Source: an uncultured Oscillospiraceae bacterium | GTDB taxonomy: Bacteria > Bacillota > Clostridia > Oscillospirales > Oscillospiraceae | DNA: 40,813 nucleotides | Direction: 5' to 3' | NCBI GenBank assembly: GCA_934661135.1 | Contig: CAKUJA010000004.1 | Location: 1-40,813 of the forward strand | In this document: positions 16,285 through 24,906 of the stretch, piece by piece | Position numbering within the stretch: position 1 is the stretch's first letter | How the letters are laid out: each line of letters opens with the position of its first letter | Translations under genes and position numbers: made by a program | Notes under the pieces: generated by a model | Told to the model about the DNA's origin: nothing | Databases searched by the model: none | Seen by the model: only the letters and a program-made list of their open reading frames with translations

Positions 16285-17976
16285 TCAGTCTACTGTCGAG
16301 TTGATCGCCTTGGCTGCTTCCGCCGCGGTGGTTTCGCCGCGCAGCACCAGATCGCGGCAGTTTTCGCGCATCGTAACAAAATTGCCCTCGCGCACGGCGG
16401 CATATAGCTCATCGTAGGACGCGCCCTCGCTGATGAGCCGGCGCACCTTGCCGCTGACGGTCAGGATTTCAAACACCGCGCGGCGGCCGCGATAGCCGGT
16501 ATGGTAGCATTCCTCACAGCCTTCGCCGCGGTAGAACTGCGTGTCGGAGTCCGCCGGCAGACCGAGCAGCTCCAGCTCCCCGGCGTTCGGCCGGTAGGCC
16601 TTTTTGCAGTGCGGGCAGACCTTACGCACAAGGCGCTGCGAAATGACGCCGCGCAGCGCACTGGAAATCAGATACAGCTCGACGCCGATGTCGACCAGGC
16701 GGTCGATCGCGGCGACAGAATCGTTGGTATGCAGGGTGGAGAGCACCAGATGGCCGGTGATCGCGGAGCGGATGGCGATGGCGCCGGTCTCGCCGTCGCG
16801 GATTTCGCCGACGGCGATGATGTCCGGGTCCTGGCGCAGAATCGCGCGCAGACCGACCGCGAACGTCATACCGGTTTTCTCGTTGATCTGACACTGGTTG
16901 ACGCCGGGGATGTTGTATTCCACCGGATCTTCGAGCGTCATAATATTGGTCTCCTCGCTGCAAAGCTCCTGGAGCATGGCGCACATGGTCGTCGACTTGC
17001 CGGAGCCGGTGGGACCGACAAGCAGGATGACGCCGCTACTGTTTTTCAGCAGCGCTTCATACTTGGCAAGGTCATCGCCCTCGAGACCGATTGTGCGGCT
17101 CGTGATATGCTGCTGCGACTTATCGAGCAGACGGAGCACGACCTTCTCGCCGTAGACCGTGGGCATGGAGGAGATACGCAGATCGATCTCATGCTGGCGG
17201 ACGCGCACCATCGCGCGGCCATCCTGCGGGAGCTTGTGCTCGGAAATATTCATGCCGCCCATGATCTTCAGGCGGGAGACGACGGTGCTTTGCAGATTGG
17301 CCGGCACCGTGAGGATTTTGCGCAGAATGCCGTCGATGCGCATTCGGACGACCATCTCGCCGTCCTGCGGCTCGAGGTGGATGTCGCTGGCGCGCTCGGT
17401 GACGGCGCGCTCGATGACGGAGTTGACGAACCGGATTGTCGGCGCGGCGGCTTCCGCGTCGACCCGCTGCGCCATCTGGACAGGGACAATGTCGTTGGAG
17501 GACGAGCCAGCCTCGCGCTTCATCTCCTCGATGGCGCGCGCCGTGCCCTCGCTGCCGTAGAGCGTGGCAATGGCCTGCTCGGTGGCGCGGCGCGTGGCGA
17601 TCATCGGAACGACCTGCTTGTGGCTGGCCGACTTGATCTCCTCCTGCGCAACGAAGTTCAGCGGGTCGCTCATGGCGACGAACAGCTCGTCCTTGACCAG
17701 CTTGACCGGCACGACGCAGTATTTCTTCGCAATCGCACGCGGGACGAGCTTCGCCAGCTCGACCGGAATTGAGACGGCGGTCAGGTCGATAAAATCGACG
17801 CCGAGCTGCATTTGCAGCGCGTCGATGAGCTGCCGCTCCGTGATGATACGGTTATCGATCAGAACGTCACCAAGGCGCTGGCCGGTCTGCTTCTGAAGCG
17901 CCAGCGCTTCGCTGAGCTGCGCCTGATCGATCGCGCCCGCCGCAATCAGCAGATCGCCGAGCCGCATATATGCCAT
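16285..17976 (-). CDS. pilB: Type IV pilus extension ATPase PilB
   Basis: 563 residues from the ATG at 17976, chosen because GGAGGTG lies 6 bases upstream; the longer frame to 18042 has no site. Domains: an N-terminal MshEN-type region (about 1-150, RLGDLLIAAGAIDQAQLSEAL and RLGDVLIDNRIITERQL), a central domain, then the ATPase with Walker A GPTGSGKST (321-329), LEDPVEY Asp box, Walker B IIAVGEIRD (386-394), His box HLVLSTLHTND, and a zinc site of four cysteines (CPHC at 454/457, CEEC at 487/490). MshEN domains in other bacteria bind c-di-GMP; with c-di-GMP enzymes next door this is a likely control point. First gene of the operon. Confidence 0.94.
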   Translation of the reverse strand: MAYMRLGDLLIAAGAIDQAQLSEALALQKQTGQRLGDVLIDNRIITERQLIDALQMQLGVDFIDLTAVSIPVELAKLVPRAIAKKYCVVPVKLVKDELFVAMSDPLNFVAQEEIKSASHKQVVPMIATRRATEQAIATLYGSEGTARAIEEMKREAGSSSNDIVPVQMAQRVDAEAAAPTIRFVNSVIERAVTERASDIHLEPQDGEMVVRMRIDGILRKILTVPANLQSTVVSRLKIMGGMNISEHKLPQDGRAMVRVRQHEIDLRISSMPTVYGEKVVLRLLDKSQQHITSRTIGLEGDDLAKYEALLKNSSGVILLVGPTGSGKSTTMCAMLQELCSEETNIMTLEDPVEYNIPGVNQCQINEKTGMTFAVGLRAILRQDPDIIAVGEIRDGETGAIAIRSAITGHLVLSTLHTNDSVAAIDRLVDIGVELYLISSALRGVISQRLVRKVCPHCKKAYRPNAGELELLGLPADSDTQFYRGEGCEECYHTGYRGRRAVFEILTVSGKVRRLISEGASYDELYAAVREGNFVTMRENCRDLVLRGETTAAEAAKAINSTVD

Positions 17977-18054
17977 GGTAACACCTCCGTACACACAAAG
18001 AAAGGGTGCGATTTCTCGCCCCTTTCTCTCCCGTAATATCAATTTTACGTCTAT

Positions 18055-18083
18055 TTTTTACCATATTCCGTCCGATTTTTCAA
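18055..18083 (-). promoter_or_regulatory. Possible promoter of the pilus operon
   Basis: On the minus strand TTGAAA (18078-18083) and TAAAAA (18055-18060) are separated by 17 bases, about 80 bases before the pilB start. The match is moderate (4 of 6 in each box). The 227-bp gap after the EAL gene otherwise holds a short hairpin (about 18000-18027) and no recognisable riboswitch. The operon could instead be read through from the EAL gene promoter. Confidence 0.35.
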
Positions 18084-18203
18084 CACAGTCCGGCAAATTT
18101 CGTCGGTTCCGTTAAGAAAACGTGAAGTTGCACAGTTATCGTTGAAATCTTTGTGGAAATTTTATAAAAAGTGTTCAGGAATATCTTGGAATTTATTCCT
18201 GAT

Positions 18204-20465
18204 TCAGGGACTTCCTGGGCTTTTCTTCGCACTTTCCGCCCGCAGAAGTGCTTCAAACTCCTGCTGCGGCATTGGCTTGCCGTAGTAGTAACCCTGCATA
18301 TAGCGGCAGCCGATGGCGGCCAGCGCATCCGCCTGCCGCTGCGTCTCCACACCCTCGGCGATGACGTCCATGTGCAGTCCCACGGCCATGGCGATTATCG
18401 ACGCAAGAATCTGACGGCTGCGCGCGTCGTCCTCCCCGGCGGAGAGGAACTTCATGTCGAGCTTGAGGACATCGACGTGCATCTCCTTGAGCATATTCAG
18501 CGACGAATAGCCGGAGCCGAAATCGTCCATTTCGACGCTGAACCCCGCGTCGCGGAGCTGGTTGACCTGCGCAATCAGGCGATCGGGTTTATCCACGTAG
18601 GCACTCTCGGTGATCTCCAGCCGAAGCTGCGACGGCGCAAGGCCGTTCTGCCGCACAAGCTCCGTCAGCGTCTTCGGCAGATCCGGCTGACAGAGATCCA
18701 TCCGCGAAATATTGACCGAGACCGGGACGGCAATGCCGGCGTCCTGCCAGGCACGCAGACAGCGGCAGGTCTTTTCCCAGACGAAGCGGTCGACCCGCGT
18801 GATGAGGCTGCTGTGCTCGAGCAGCGGGACGAATTCGCCCGGCGAGATCATGCCCTTGTGCGGGTGGCGCCAGCGGACAAGCGCTTCCGCGCCGGTATAG
18901 GCTTTGGTCTGATAGTCGTACTGCGGCTGGAACCAGACCTCGAACTGCTCCTCGCGCAGCGCCGCGTCGACACTGCCGAGCAGCTTTTGCGCCTCCCGCA
19001 GCCGATCCATCTGCCCCGGCTGATAGTAGGCGATGTGCGTCGTGAGGTTGCCCTTAATGGTCTGGAGCGCGAGCAGCGCCTTGTAGCTCATAATATAGGG
19101 GTCGCGATCCTCCTCGCAGAGATCGTAGACGCCGATGTGCAGCACGAGCGAATAGTCGAGCTTATAGGCGGAATAGTGCTCGCAGAACAGGGCGTAGATC
19201 TCCTCCGGCGTCATGCTGTCCTCGGCGCAGAAGCGGAGAAACGTGTCCGCCGTGAGGTGAGCGGCGAAACTGTCGTCGGTATTGTTGCCGCGCATAAACA
19301 GGCCGAAGTCGCGCAGCAGCGCGTTGCCGGCTTCATAGCCGAACGAGGCGTTGATGTGCTTAAAGCCGTCGAAATCGTAACGCAGCAGGCGGTATCTGCG
19401 GCCGGGATTGTCGCGCATCCACTCGTGGATGCGATGGTATAAGCCGGTTGCGTTATACAGGCCGGTCTGCGCGTCCATGCGGCTGGTGATGATGTCTGAG
19501 ATGTTTTCACACGTGAACAGGATGCTCTCGCGGCGCGTGCCGAGCCATGTGTAGCGGAGCTTGAAATAGTGAATGTCTTCGCCGCCCTTCCACGGCTTTG
19601 TGCGGAGCGTGACGTTGTATTCGCCAGACTGCAGGAGCTTCCGGCGGATATAGGCAAGGGAAACGACCTTTTCCAAGTCGCGGAACTCCTGTGCGTGCAT
19701 GATACGGGCAAAGTCCGGCACGATCTCGCCCTGATAGTCAAAAAGCTTGCGGCCGGCGGCGCGCAGCGCACGAGCGGGTCGCTCATCCTGAATCAGGCAG
19801 AGCCGGCCGCTTTCCGGGTCGATCAGGGCCGTGCAGAGGAAATCGTTTCGGATCAGGTTATGGGCGATCTGCTCCATGCGCTTTTCCTCGTTGACGTCGA
19901 GCGCGTAGGCGACAGCTTCAATCTCGTCATTCTGCGGGTTTTCCATCAGCTCGATGCAGAGGCGGTACCACACATAGCGTTTGCCGTCGAGCCGCATGAG
20001 AAAGTCGCCGCGGAGCGCAAGCTCCCCCGCGGTGAAATGGCGCTGAAAGCTGTCCAGCGACATGACGCTTAAAAACTCGGCGCGGTCGCTCGGGTGGACG
20101 CAGAAGCTCAGCTTTTTGAAAAAGCCGTCGACGCTGCCGGAGTAGCCGTCGCCCAGGTAGAGCGCAGGGTCAAGCATCTGTCCATCGCAGGTGTTGCGCG
20201 TGAGATTCATGCGGTAGGAGCCGACGATGTCTTTGCGGTTGAGGAAGTGGGCGCGCTGCGAGGTATGATACGTCTCCAGCGTTTGCTGGTCTTTCTCCTC
20301 ACGGCGGCGCAGCTCGTGCAGGCGGCTGTGCTGGTGGAGCATGATGCCTGCGGCAACCAGCACCAGCACTGCAATTGAGATACCGGCCACAAGCGTGTCC
20401 CAGCGCGTCGCTTCAGACAGCAGAAACAGCCCGGGATAAGTTTGCTCCAAAGCAGTGTGCAGCAT
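18204..20465 (-). CDS. Membrane c-di-GMP phosphodiesterase (EAL) with degenerate GGDEF domain
   Basis: 753 residues. One N-terminal membrane helix (about 24-43), a PAS-like sensory region (55-320), a GGDEF-type domain (330-485) and an EAL domain (500-745). The GGDEF active site is replaced by TADTF (405-409), so cyclase activity is not expected. The EAL residues are all in place: EAL at 527-529, NIS (585-587), EITES (617-621), DDFGSGYSS (647-655), Lys672, EGVET (704-708) and the Gln of QGYYYG (724). The domain should hydrolyse c-di-GMP to pGpG, perhaps controlled by the GGDEF-like domain as a GTP sensor. It lies immediately upstream of pilB on the same strand, 227 bp away, and is divergent from the REC-HD-GYP-GGDEF gene. 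Confidence 0.9.
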   Translation of the reverse strand: MLHTALEQTYPGLFLLSEATRWDTLVAGISIAVLVLVAAGIMLHQHSRLHELRRREEKDQQTLETYHTSQRAHFLNRKDIVGSYRMNLTRNTCDGQMLDPALYLGDGYSGSVDGFFKKLSFCVHPSDRAEFLSVMSLDSFQRHFTAGELALRGDFLMRLDGKRYVWYRLCIELMENPQNDEIEAVAYALDVNEEKRMEQIAHNLIRNDFLCTALIDPESGRLCLIQDERPARALRAAGRKLFDYQGEIVPDFARIMHAQEFRDLEKVVSLAYIRRKLLQSGEYNVTLRTKPWKGGEDIHYFKLRYTWLGTRRESILFTCENISDIITSRMDAQTGLYNATGLYHRIHEWMRDNPGRRYRLLRYDFDGFKHINASFGYEAGNALLRDFGLFMRGNNTDDSFAAHLTADTFLRFCAEDSMTPEEIYALFCEHYSAYKLDYSLVLHIGVYDLCEEDRDPYIMSYKALLALQTIKGNLTTHIAYYQPGQMDRLREAQKLLGSVDAALREEQFEVWFQPQYDYQTKAYTGAEALVRWRHPHKGMISPGEFVPLLEHSSLITRVDRFVWEKTCRCLRAWQDAGIAVPVSVNISRMDLCQPDLPKTLTELVRQNGLAPSQLRLEITESAYVDKPDRLIAQVNQLRDAGFSVEMDDFGSGYSSLNMLKEMHVDVLKLDMKFLSAGEDDARSRQILASIIAMAVGLHMDVIAEGVETQRQADALAAIGCRYMQGYYYGKPMPQQEFEALLRAESAKKSPGSP

Positions 20466-20518
20466 CGTGTCTTACGCCTTCTTTCTCTCCATAGGTTGCT
20501 TCCGATCAATTCGCGTAC

Positions 20519-20547
20519 AGTATATCGTTTTGCGGCAAATTTTGCAA
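20519..20547 (-). promoter_or_regulatory. Promoter of the EAL gene
   Basis: Minus-strand TTGCAA (20542-20547), 17-bp spacer, TATACT (20519-20524). It sits about 55 bases before the EAL start codon and is a good vegetative sigma-factor type match. Confidence 0.6.
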
Positions 20548-20583
20548 TCAGAAAAAACGCTGATAACTTCTCTGGTTTTTCTC

Positions 20584-20604
20584 CGCACCCAAGGGTGCGT
20601 TTTT
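20584..20604 (+). terminator. Small hairpin with T-run in the divergent intergenic region
   Basis: CGCACC and GGTGCG (20584-20599) form a 6-bp stem with a 4-base loop, followed by TTTTT on the plus strand. It lies between the two divergent promoters, so what it would stop is unclear; it might end antisense transcription coming from the EAL gene. Confidence 0.35.
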
Positions 20605-20627
20605 GTGCAATTTCCGGTGGTTTTTTC

Positions 20628-20656
20628 TTGCATGATTCCCAAACGCGTGTTATTAT
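20628..20656 (+). promoter_or_regulatory. Promoter of the REC-HD-GYP-GGDEF gene
   Basis: TTGCAT (20628-20633), 17-bp spacer, TATTAT (20651-20656). This leaves a 5' leader of about 100 bases before the GTG start at 20763. Together with the EAL promoter it makes a divergent pair about 80 bp apart. Confidence 0.6.
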
Positions 20657-20762
20657 ATCAACGATAACTTTGGAGCTTGGATGAGGCGCTGGCACCCCGG
20701 CGTCTTTTTTGTGCGCACACTGAACGACCCGCCAGCGCGCGGAACAGAGGGGGGAGCGGCCT

Positions 20763-23147
20763 GTGAAATCAAAACCCACGATCTTAATCGCGGACGATTC
20801 CGTCATAAATCAGCAGATTTTGACCGACATTCTCGGCGAGGAGTATGAATACCTCTACGCCGACAACGGAATGCACGCGCTCGAGCTGCTCGAGAGCAGC
20901 ACCGACATCGATCTGCTGCTGCTCGACATCAATATGCCGCAGCTTGACGGCTTCGGCGTGCTCGACGTAATGAACCGCCGCCGCTGGATTGAGGAAATAC
21001 CGGTCATTATCATCTCCGCGGAGGACGACGCCGACTTCATCAGGCGCGGCTATGACCTCGGCGTGATGGACTACCTCCACCGCCCCTTCAATTTCATGGT
21101 CGTTCGGCACCGCGTGAGCAATATGCTGATGCTCTATGCGCGCCAGAAGCGGCTTACGCAGCTTGTGGAGGCGCAGGTGCTTGAACGCGAAAAAACGAAC
21201 AGCACCATGGTCAACATTCTCAGCCACGTCATCGAAACGCGCAACAACGAGTCCGGCGAGCATCTGCTCCACGTGCGCACGCTGACCGAGCTGGTCCTGC
21301 GCCAGCTTATGACGCTGACCGACCAATATCCGCTGAGCGAAGCGGACATCGCGATGATTACCACGCTCTCCGCGCTGCACGACATCGGCAAGATCGGCAT
21401 TCCCACGGCGATTTTGAACAAACCCGGCAAGCTGACCGCCGAGGAATTTGAGCGTATGAAGAACCACTCCGCCATCGGCGACGCGCTGCTGGCGGACGTA
21501 CCCATTTCGCAGGACGACCCGCTGATGCGCACCGCGCACGAGATCTGCCGCTGGCACCACGAACGCTGGGACGGGCGCGGATACCCGGACGGCCTGCGCG
21601 GAGACGAGATTCCGATTTCGGCGCAGGTGGTTGCGCTGGCCGACGTCTATGACGCACTGACCAGCGAGCGCTGCTACAAAAAGGCCGTCCCGCACGAGAC
21701 GGCCATCCAGATGATTGCCAACGGCGAATGCGGCGCGTTTAACCCGCTGCTGACGGACTGCCTGCGCGCCGTTGCCGACAAGCTCGTCACAGCGATAAAG
21801 CAGTCGCCGTCCAAGTTCGATTTTCGTTCCGAGGCGCAGCGGTTGACGACCGAGGTGCTCGCGCAGGAGGATCTGCCCGCCGACGACCGCGCGCGCCGCC
21901 TGCTGATGATTGAGCAGACCAAAACCGCATTTTTTGCGCACCAGTGCGGCGGCATCCAGTTTGAATACGACCGCTGGCTGAACAAGGTGATCTACACCGA
22001 CTGGTACGCCGAGCGCGGCGCGCGCCGCCGCGTGCTCTATCTGGACGACGGCGACGACACGCAGCTTCTTCAGCAGAAAGACTGGGATGCGCTGCGCAAG
22101 CGTATCCTCACAAGCACGCGCGAAAACCCGGAATTCGAGATGGAGGCGCTGATTCCGGTCGGCAAGACCTGGCGCTGGCACCGGCTGCGCGTACGGACCA
22201 TCTGGACGAGCAAGGATATTGCCTGCTCCGGCGCGGTCGGCCAGTTCACCGACATCCACAATCAGGTCATTGCCCGCGGATTTGCCGCGCTGAACCCGCC
22301 AAACCACGAGATGCCGCAGGCCGAAACGACGATGGAAGAACTGAGGCGGCTGTTCGACGTGGTACGTATTGTCGACCCCAAGACCTGCCATGTCATGGCG
22401 CTCGGCGAGGACGGCGTGCCGGTGGACACCAACGAGTTCTGCTATTCCTTCTGGGGGCGGCAGACAAGCTGCGAAAACTGCTCGTCATCGCGCGCAATGA
22501 GCGAGGAGCGCTGGACGAACAAGCTCGAATTCCAAGGCAGCACGGCCTATTTTGTGATCTCCCGCTACCAGGAGATCGGCGGGAAGCGCTGTGTGCTGGA
22601 GATCGCGTCACGGCTCGATGAGGATCTCGCGGCACCCTCGTGCGACGGCTGCGGACAGGCCGCAGTGCCGCGCAGCTATCTGCTGACGTTCTACCGCGAC
22701 GCGCTCACCCGCGCCTATTCCCGGCTGTATCTTGACACCTTTTCGCCAAGACTCGAACACGCCGACGGTGTGGCCATCATCGACGTGGACAAATTCAAGC
22801 AGATTAACGACACCTACGGCCACCCGGTCGGCGACAAGGCGCTGCGTATCATCGCGGGCACGATTCTCTCCTGCATCCGCGACAGCGACACGCTGATCCG
22901 CTACGGCGGCGACGAATTTCTGCTGCTGTTCTCGAAGATCTCGGAAGAAGTCTTTCACCGCCGCCTGGCGCAGATTCGCTCCGCTGTGGCCGGCACGCCG
23001 CTGCCCGGGCACCCGGAGCTGCATTTGAACATCAGCGTCGGCGGCGTCTACCAGGTCTATCCGCTGGGCGAAGCCATCCGGCAGGCCGATCTGAAGATGT
23101 ACCAAAGTAAAACGGCGAAAGAATCGTCCAAGGAGGATGCAATATGA
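20763..23147 (+). CDS. Response regulator with HD-GYP phosphodiesterase and GGDEF diguanylate cyclase domains
   Basis: 794 residues, GTG start behind a GGGGGGAG site. Order: receiver domain (1-125; acidic pair Asp11/Asp12, phosphoacceptor Asp55 in LLLLDINMPQ, the usual Lys before Pro-Phe replaced by Arg107), HD-GYP domain (140-345; HD at 206-207, HHERWDGRGYPDG at 265-277), two PAS-like regions (390-620) with a cysteine group at 560/570/573, and a GGDEF domain (640-785) with intact GGDEF (715-719) and an RxxD inhibitory site (706-709) exactly five residues before it. One protein could both make and break c-di-GMP, switched by phosphorylation. An Hpt gene overlaps its end. It faces the pilus operon, so pilus control is a reasonable inference. 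Confidence 0.93.
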   Translation: MKSKPTILIADDSVINQQILTDILGEEYEYLYADNGMHALELLESSTDIDLLLLDINMPQLDGFGVLDVMNRRRWIEEIPVIIISAEDDADFIRRGYDLGVMDYLHRPFNFMVVRHRVSNMLMLYARQKRLTQLVEAQVLEREKTNSTMVNILSHVIETRNNESGEHLLHVRTLTELVLRQLMTLTDQYPLSEADIAMITTLSALHDIGKIGIPTAILNKPGKLTAEEFERMKNHSAIGDALLADVPISQDDPLMRTAHEICRWHHERWDGRGYPDGLRGDEIPISAQVVALADVYDALTSERCYKKAVPHETAIQMIANGECGAFNPLLTDCLRAVADKLVTAIKQSPSKFDFRSEAQRLTTEVLAQEDLPADDRARRLLMIEQTKTAFFAHQCGGIQFEYDRWLNKVIYTDWYAERGARRRVLYLDDGDDTQLLQQKDWDALRKRILTSTRENPEFEMEALIPVGKTWRWHRLRVRTIWTSKDIACSGAVGQFTDIHNQVIARGFAALNPPNHEMPQAETTMEELRRLFDVVRIVDPKTCHVMALGEDGVPVDTNEFCYSFWGRQTSCENCSSSRAMSEERWTNKLEFQGSTAYFVISRYQEIGGKRCVLEIASRLDEDLAAPSCDGCGQAAVPRSYLLTFYRDALTRAYSRLYLDTFSPRLEHADGVAIIDVDKFKQINDTYGHPVGDKALRIIAGTILSCIRDSDTLIRYGGDEFLLLFSKISEEVFHRRLAQIRSAVAGTPLPGHPELHLNISVGGVYQVYPLGEAIRQADLKMYQSKTAKESSKEDAI

Positions 23148-23497
23148 TCACGCTGGCTGAGTTCTATGCCCGCCTGGGCGGGAGCCGCGAGGAAGTCCTG
23201 AAGCGAATCCCCACCGAGAAAATGATTCTGAAATTTGTCAATATGTATAAAGCCGACCCCAGCTATGGACAGCTCACCGCGGCCGTCAAGGTCGAGGACT
23301 GGCAGAGCGCGTTCCGCGCGGCGCACGCGCTCAAGGGCGTGGCGCTAAACCTCGGCTTTGAAAGACTGCAAGCCGCCGCGTCCACGCTGGCCGAGGCGCT
23401 GCGCGGCGCAAAGCCGCTGACCGATCCGTCGCTGCTCGAAGCCGTGACCCGCGAGCATGAGGAGACGATGGCCGCGTTGTCTGCGTTGGAGGACTGA
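23144..23497 (+). CDS. Hpt (histidine phosphotransfer) domain protein
   Basis: 117 residues forming a single helical Hpt domain with the phospho-accepting His61 in AHALKGVALNLGF. The ATG overlaps the stop of the preceding response-regulator gene (ATGA, 4 bp), so the two are co-translated. It probably passes a phosphate to or from that receiver domain; the cognate histidine kinase is not in the window. The N-terminal 40 residues (LAEFYARLGGSREEVLKRI) are typical of orphan Hpt proteins in Clostridia. Confidence 0.88.
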   Translation: MITLAEFYARLGGSREEVLKRIPTEKMILKFVNMYKADPSYGQLTAAVKVEDWQSAFRAAHALKGVALNLGFERLQAAASTLAEALRGAKPLTDPSLLEAVTREHEETMAALSALED

Positions 23498-23532
23498 CAC
23501 GGTCTGTCCCGCATGGCGCGGAATTTCCAGTT

Positions 23533-23619
23533 CAGGTGGCCGTCAATGACGCGATCCGCAGCGCCGACGAGATGATATACCACGATAAGGAGCTGTACCG
23601 CGAGCACGTAGTCCTCTGA
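23533..23619 (+). pseudogene. Remnant of a GGDEF-domain C terminus
   Basis: A 28-codon frame reads NDAIRSADEMIYHDKELYREHVVL and stops at 23617-23619. This matches the last helix of GGDEF domains (..A...AD..MY..K...). No start and no upstream match in frame. It lies between the hpt stop and a terminator, so it looks like the tail of a deleted diguanylate cyclase gene. Confidence 0.55.
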
Positions 23620-23642
23620 ATGGGCACGTCCGGGCATAAATG

Positions 23643-23681
23643 AGCACCCGCCGCTCTGCTTGGCAGAGCGGCGGGTGCTTT
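23643..23681. terminator. Bidirectional terminator between hpt and tcdA
   Basis: A perfect 17-bp stem (23643-23659 against 23663-23679), GC-rich, 3-base loop, followed by TTTG on the plus strand. It closes the plus-strand c-di-GMP unit and the minus-strand met/tcdA unit. Confidence 0.85.
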
Positions 23682-23696
23682 GACTCTATGGGACGA

Positions 23697-24452
23697 TCAG
23701 TGGGCGACCAGATCCTTGATGACCTCGCCGGCGATAATCAGGCCGACGACCGGCGGCACGAAGGCCGTGGAGCCGGGGATGTCGCGGCGCTCGGTGCATT
23801 TGCGCGTCGTACCCGGCGGGCAGACGCAGTGGTTGCGGCAGGAGATGGTTCCGTCATCCATCGGGCGGATCGGCTTTTCCTGCGAGTAGACGACCTTCAG
23901 GCTCTTGATGCCGCGCTTGCGGCACTGGACGCGCATGACGCGCGAGAGCGGGCAGACGGACGTCTCGTAGATGTCGGCCACGCGAAAGGCCGTGGGGTCG
24001 AGCTTGTTGCCCGCGCCCATGGCGCAGATGATCGGCGTGCCCACCGCCTTCGCCTGCTCGACGAGGGAGAGCTTGCCGGAGACGGTATCGATCGCGTCGA
24101 CCACGTAGTCATACTGCGAAAAGTCGAACTGATCCTGCGTCTCGGGCAGGTAGAAGCACTTGTGCGTTGTGACCACGCAGTTGGGGTTGATGGCGTGGAT
24201 GCGCTCCTCCGCGACATCGACCTTGTATTTGCCGACGGTGGTGCGCAGCGCTATGATCTGGCGGTTGATATTGGTCAGGCAGACGCGGTCATCATCGATG
24301 AGGTCGAGCGCGCCGACGCCGGAGCGCGCGAGCGCTTCAACGGTATAGCCGCCGACGCCGCCGATGCCGAACACGGCCACGCGGCTGTTTGCGAGTTTCT
24401 CCATGGCCTCATGGCCGAGAAGCAGTTCGGTTCTGGAAAATTGATTCAGCAT
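23697..24452 (-). CDS. tcdA: tRNA threonylcarbamoyladenosine dehydratase (TcdA, E1-like)
   Basis: 251 residues of the ThiF/MoeB/E1-like family. The nucleotide-binding motif is VFGIGGVGGYTVEALARSG (about 27-45), followed by LIDDDRVCLTNINRQ (51-65) and the DAIDT block (119-123), with a cysteine group near the C terminus (CRNHCVCPPG). TcdA activates t6A37 of ANN-decoding tRNAs with ATP to give the cyclic ct6A form. The last gene of the minus-strand group, its ATG lies 10 bp after the regulator stop and its AGGATGG site overlaps that stop. A YgdL/CsdL name would mean the same family. Confidence 0.9.
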   Translation of the reverse strand: MLNQFSRTELLLGHEAMEKLANSRVAVFGIGGVGGYTVEALARSGVGALDLIDDDRVCLTNINRQIIALRTTVGKYKVDVAEERIHAINPNCVVTTHKCFYLPETQDQFDFSQYDYVVDAIDTVSGKLSLVEQAKAVGTPIICAMGAGNKLDPTAFRVADIYETSVCPLSRVMRVQCRKRGIKSLKVVYSQEKPIRPMDDGTISCRNHCVCPPGTTRKCTERRDIPGSTAFVPPVVGLIIAGEVIKDLVAH

Positions 24453-24461
24453 AAGACCATC

Positions 24462-24887
24462 CTAAATTACATAATTGTCTGCCTGGGGCGCGCTCATCAG
24501 GTCTGCCAGCGTGATGCCCTCAAAATAGTCCTGCGTGAGCTTGTAATATCCCCGCCAGACCGGAAGCGTGCGGCACTCGGCCGCGCGGGTGCATGGCTCC
24601 GCGCCGCTTTGCAGGCAGGCTACGGGCGCAAGGCTGCCCTCGGCGATGCGCAGGATTTCCCAGAGCGTATACTGCTCCGGCTCGCGCGTCAGGCGGTAGC
24701 CGCCACCGATGCCGTGGGTGCTGGCGATCAGGCCGGCCGCTTTGAGCGGCGGCAAAATCCGCTCGACATATTTCAGTGAGATCTCCTGCCGGGCAGCGAC
24801 CTCCTTCATCGGGATATAGCTGCCGTTATAATGCTCCGCAAGATCGAGCAGGATGCGGATGGAGTACCTGCCTTTGGTTGAGATCAT
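24462..24887 (-). CDS. Rrf2-family transcriptional regulator
   Basis: 141 residues. N-terminal winged helix (MISTKGRYSIRILLDLAEH; recognition region EISLKYVERILPPLKAAGL; wing STHGIGGGYRL), then a helix with three cysteines spaced C-x7-C-x5-C, as in Rrf2 proteins that hold an iron-sulfur cluster (IscR, NsrR), although CymR-type members that sense cysteine status also belong here. Preceded by AAAGGAG. It follows metI by 19 bp, in the same transcript as the methionine transporter, so a role in sulfur or iron-sulfur control is inferred. Its binding site was not identified. Ends in TAG, showing that TAG is a normal stop in the host. Confidence 0.88.
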   Translation of the reverse strand: MISTKGRYSIRILLDLAEHYNGSYIPMKEVAARQEISLKYVERILPPLKAAGLIASTHGIGGGYRLTREPEQYTLWEILRIAEGSLAPVACLQSGAEPCTRAAECRTLPVWRGYYKLTQDYFEGITLADLMSAPQADNYVI

Positions 24888-24906
24888 GGTGGCTCCTTTC
24901 CGGGTT

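Noticed and set aside
14742..18042. Long plus-strand ORFs over pilC, pilT and pilB
   Set aside because: They are shadows of genes with intact Walker motifs on the minus strand.
17977..18203. c-di-GMP riboswitch before pilB
   Set aside because: The region lacks a GEMM-type core by eye; only a weak promoter and a short hairpin are seen. A covariance-model search would settle it.
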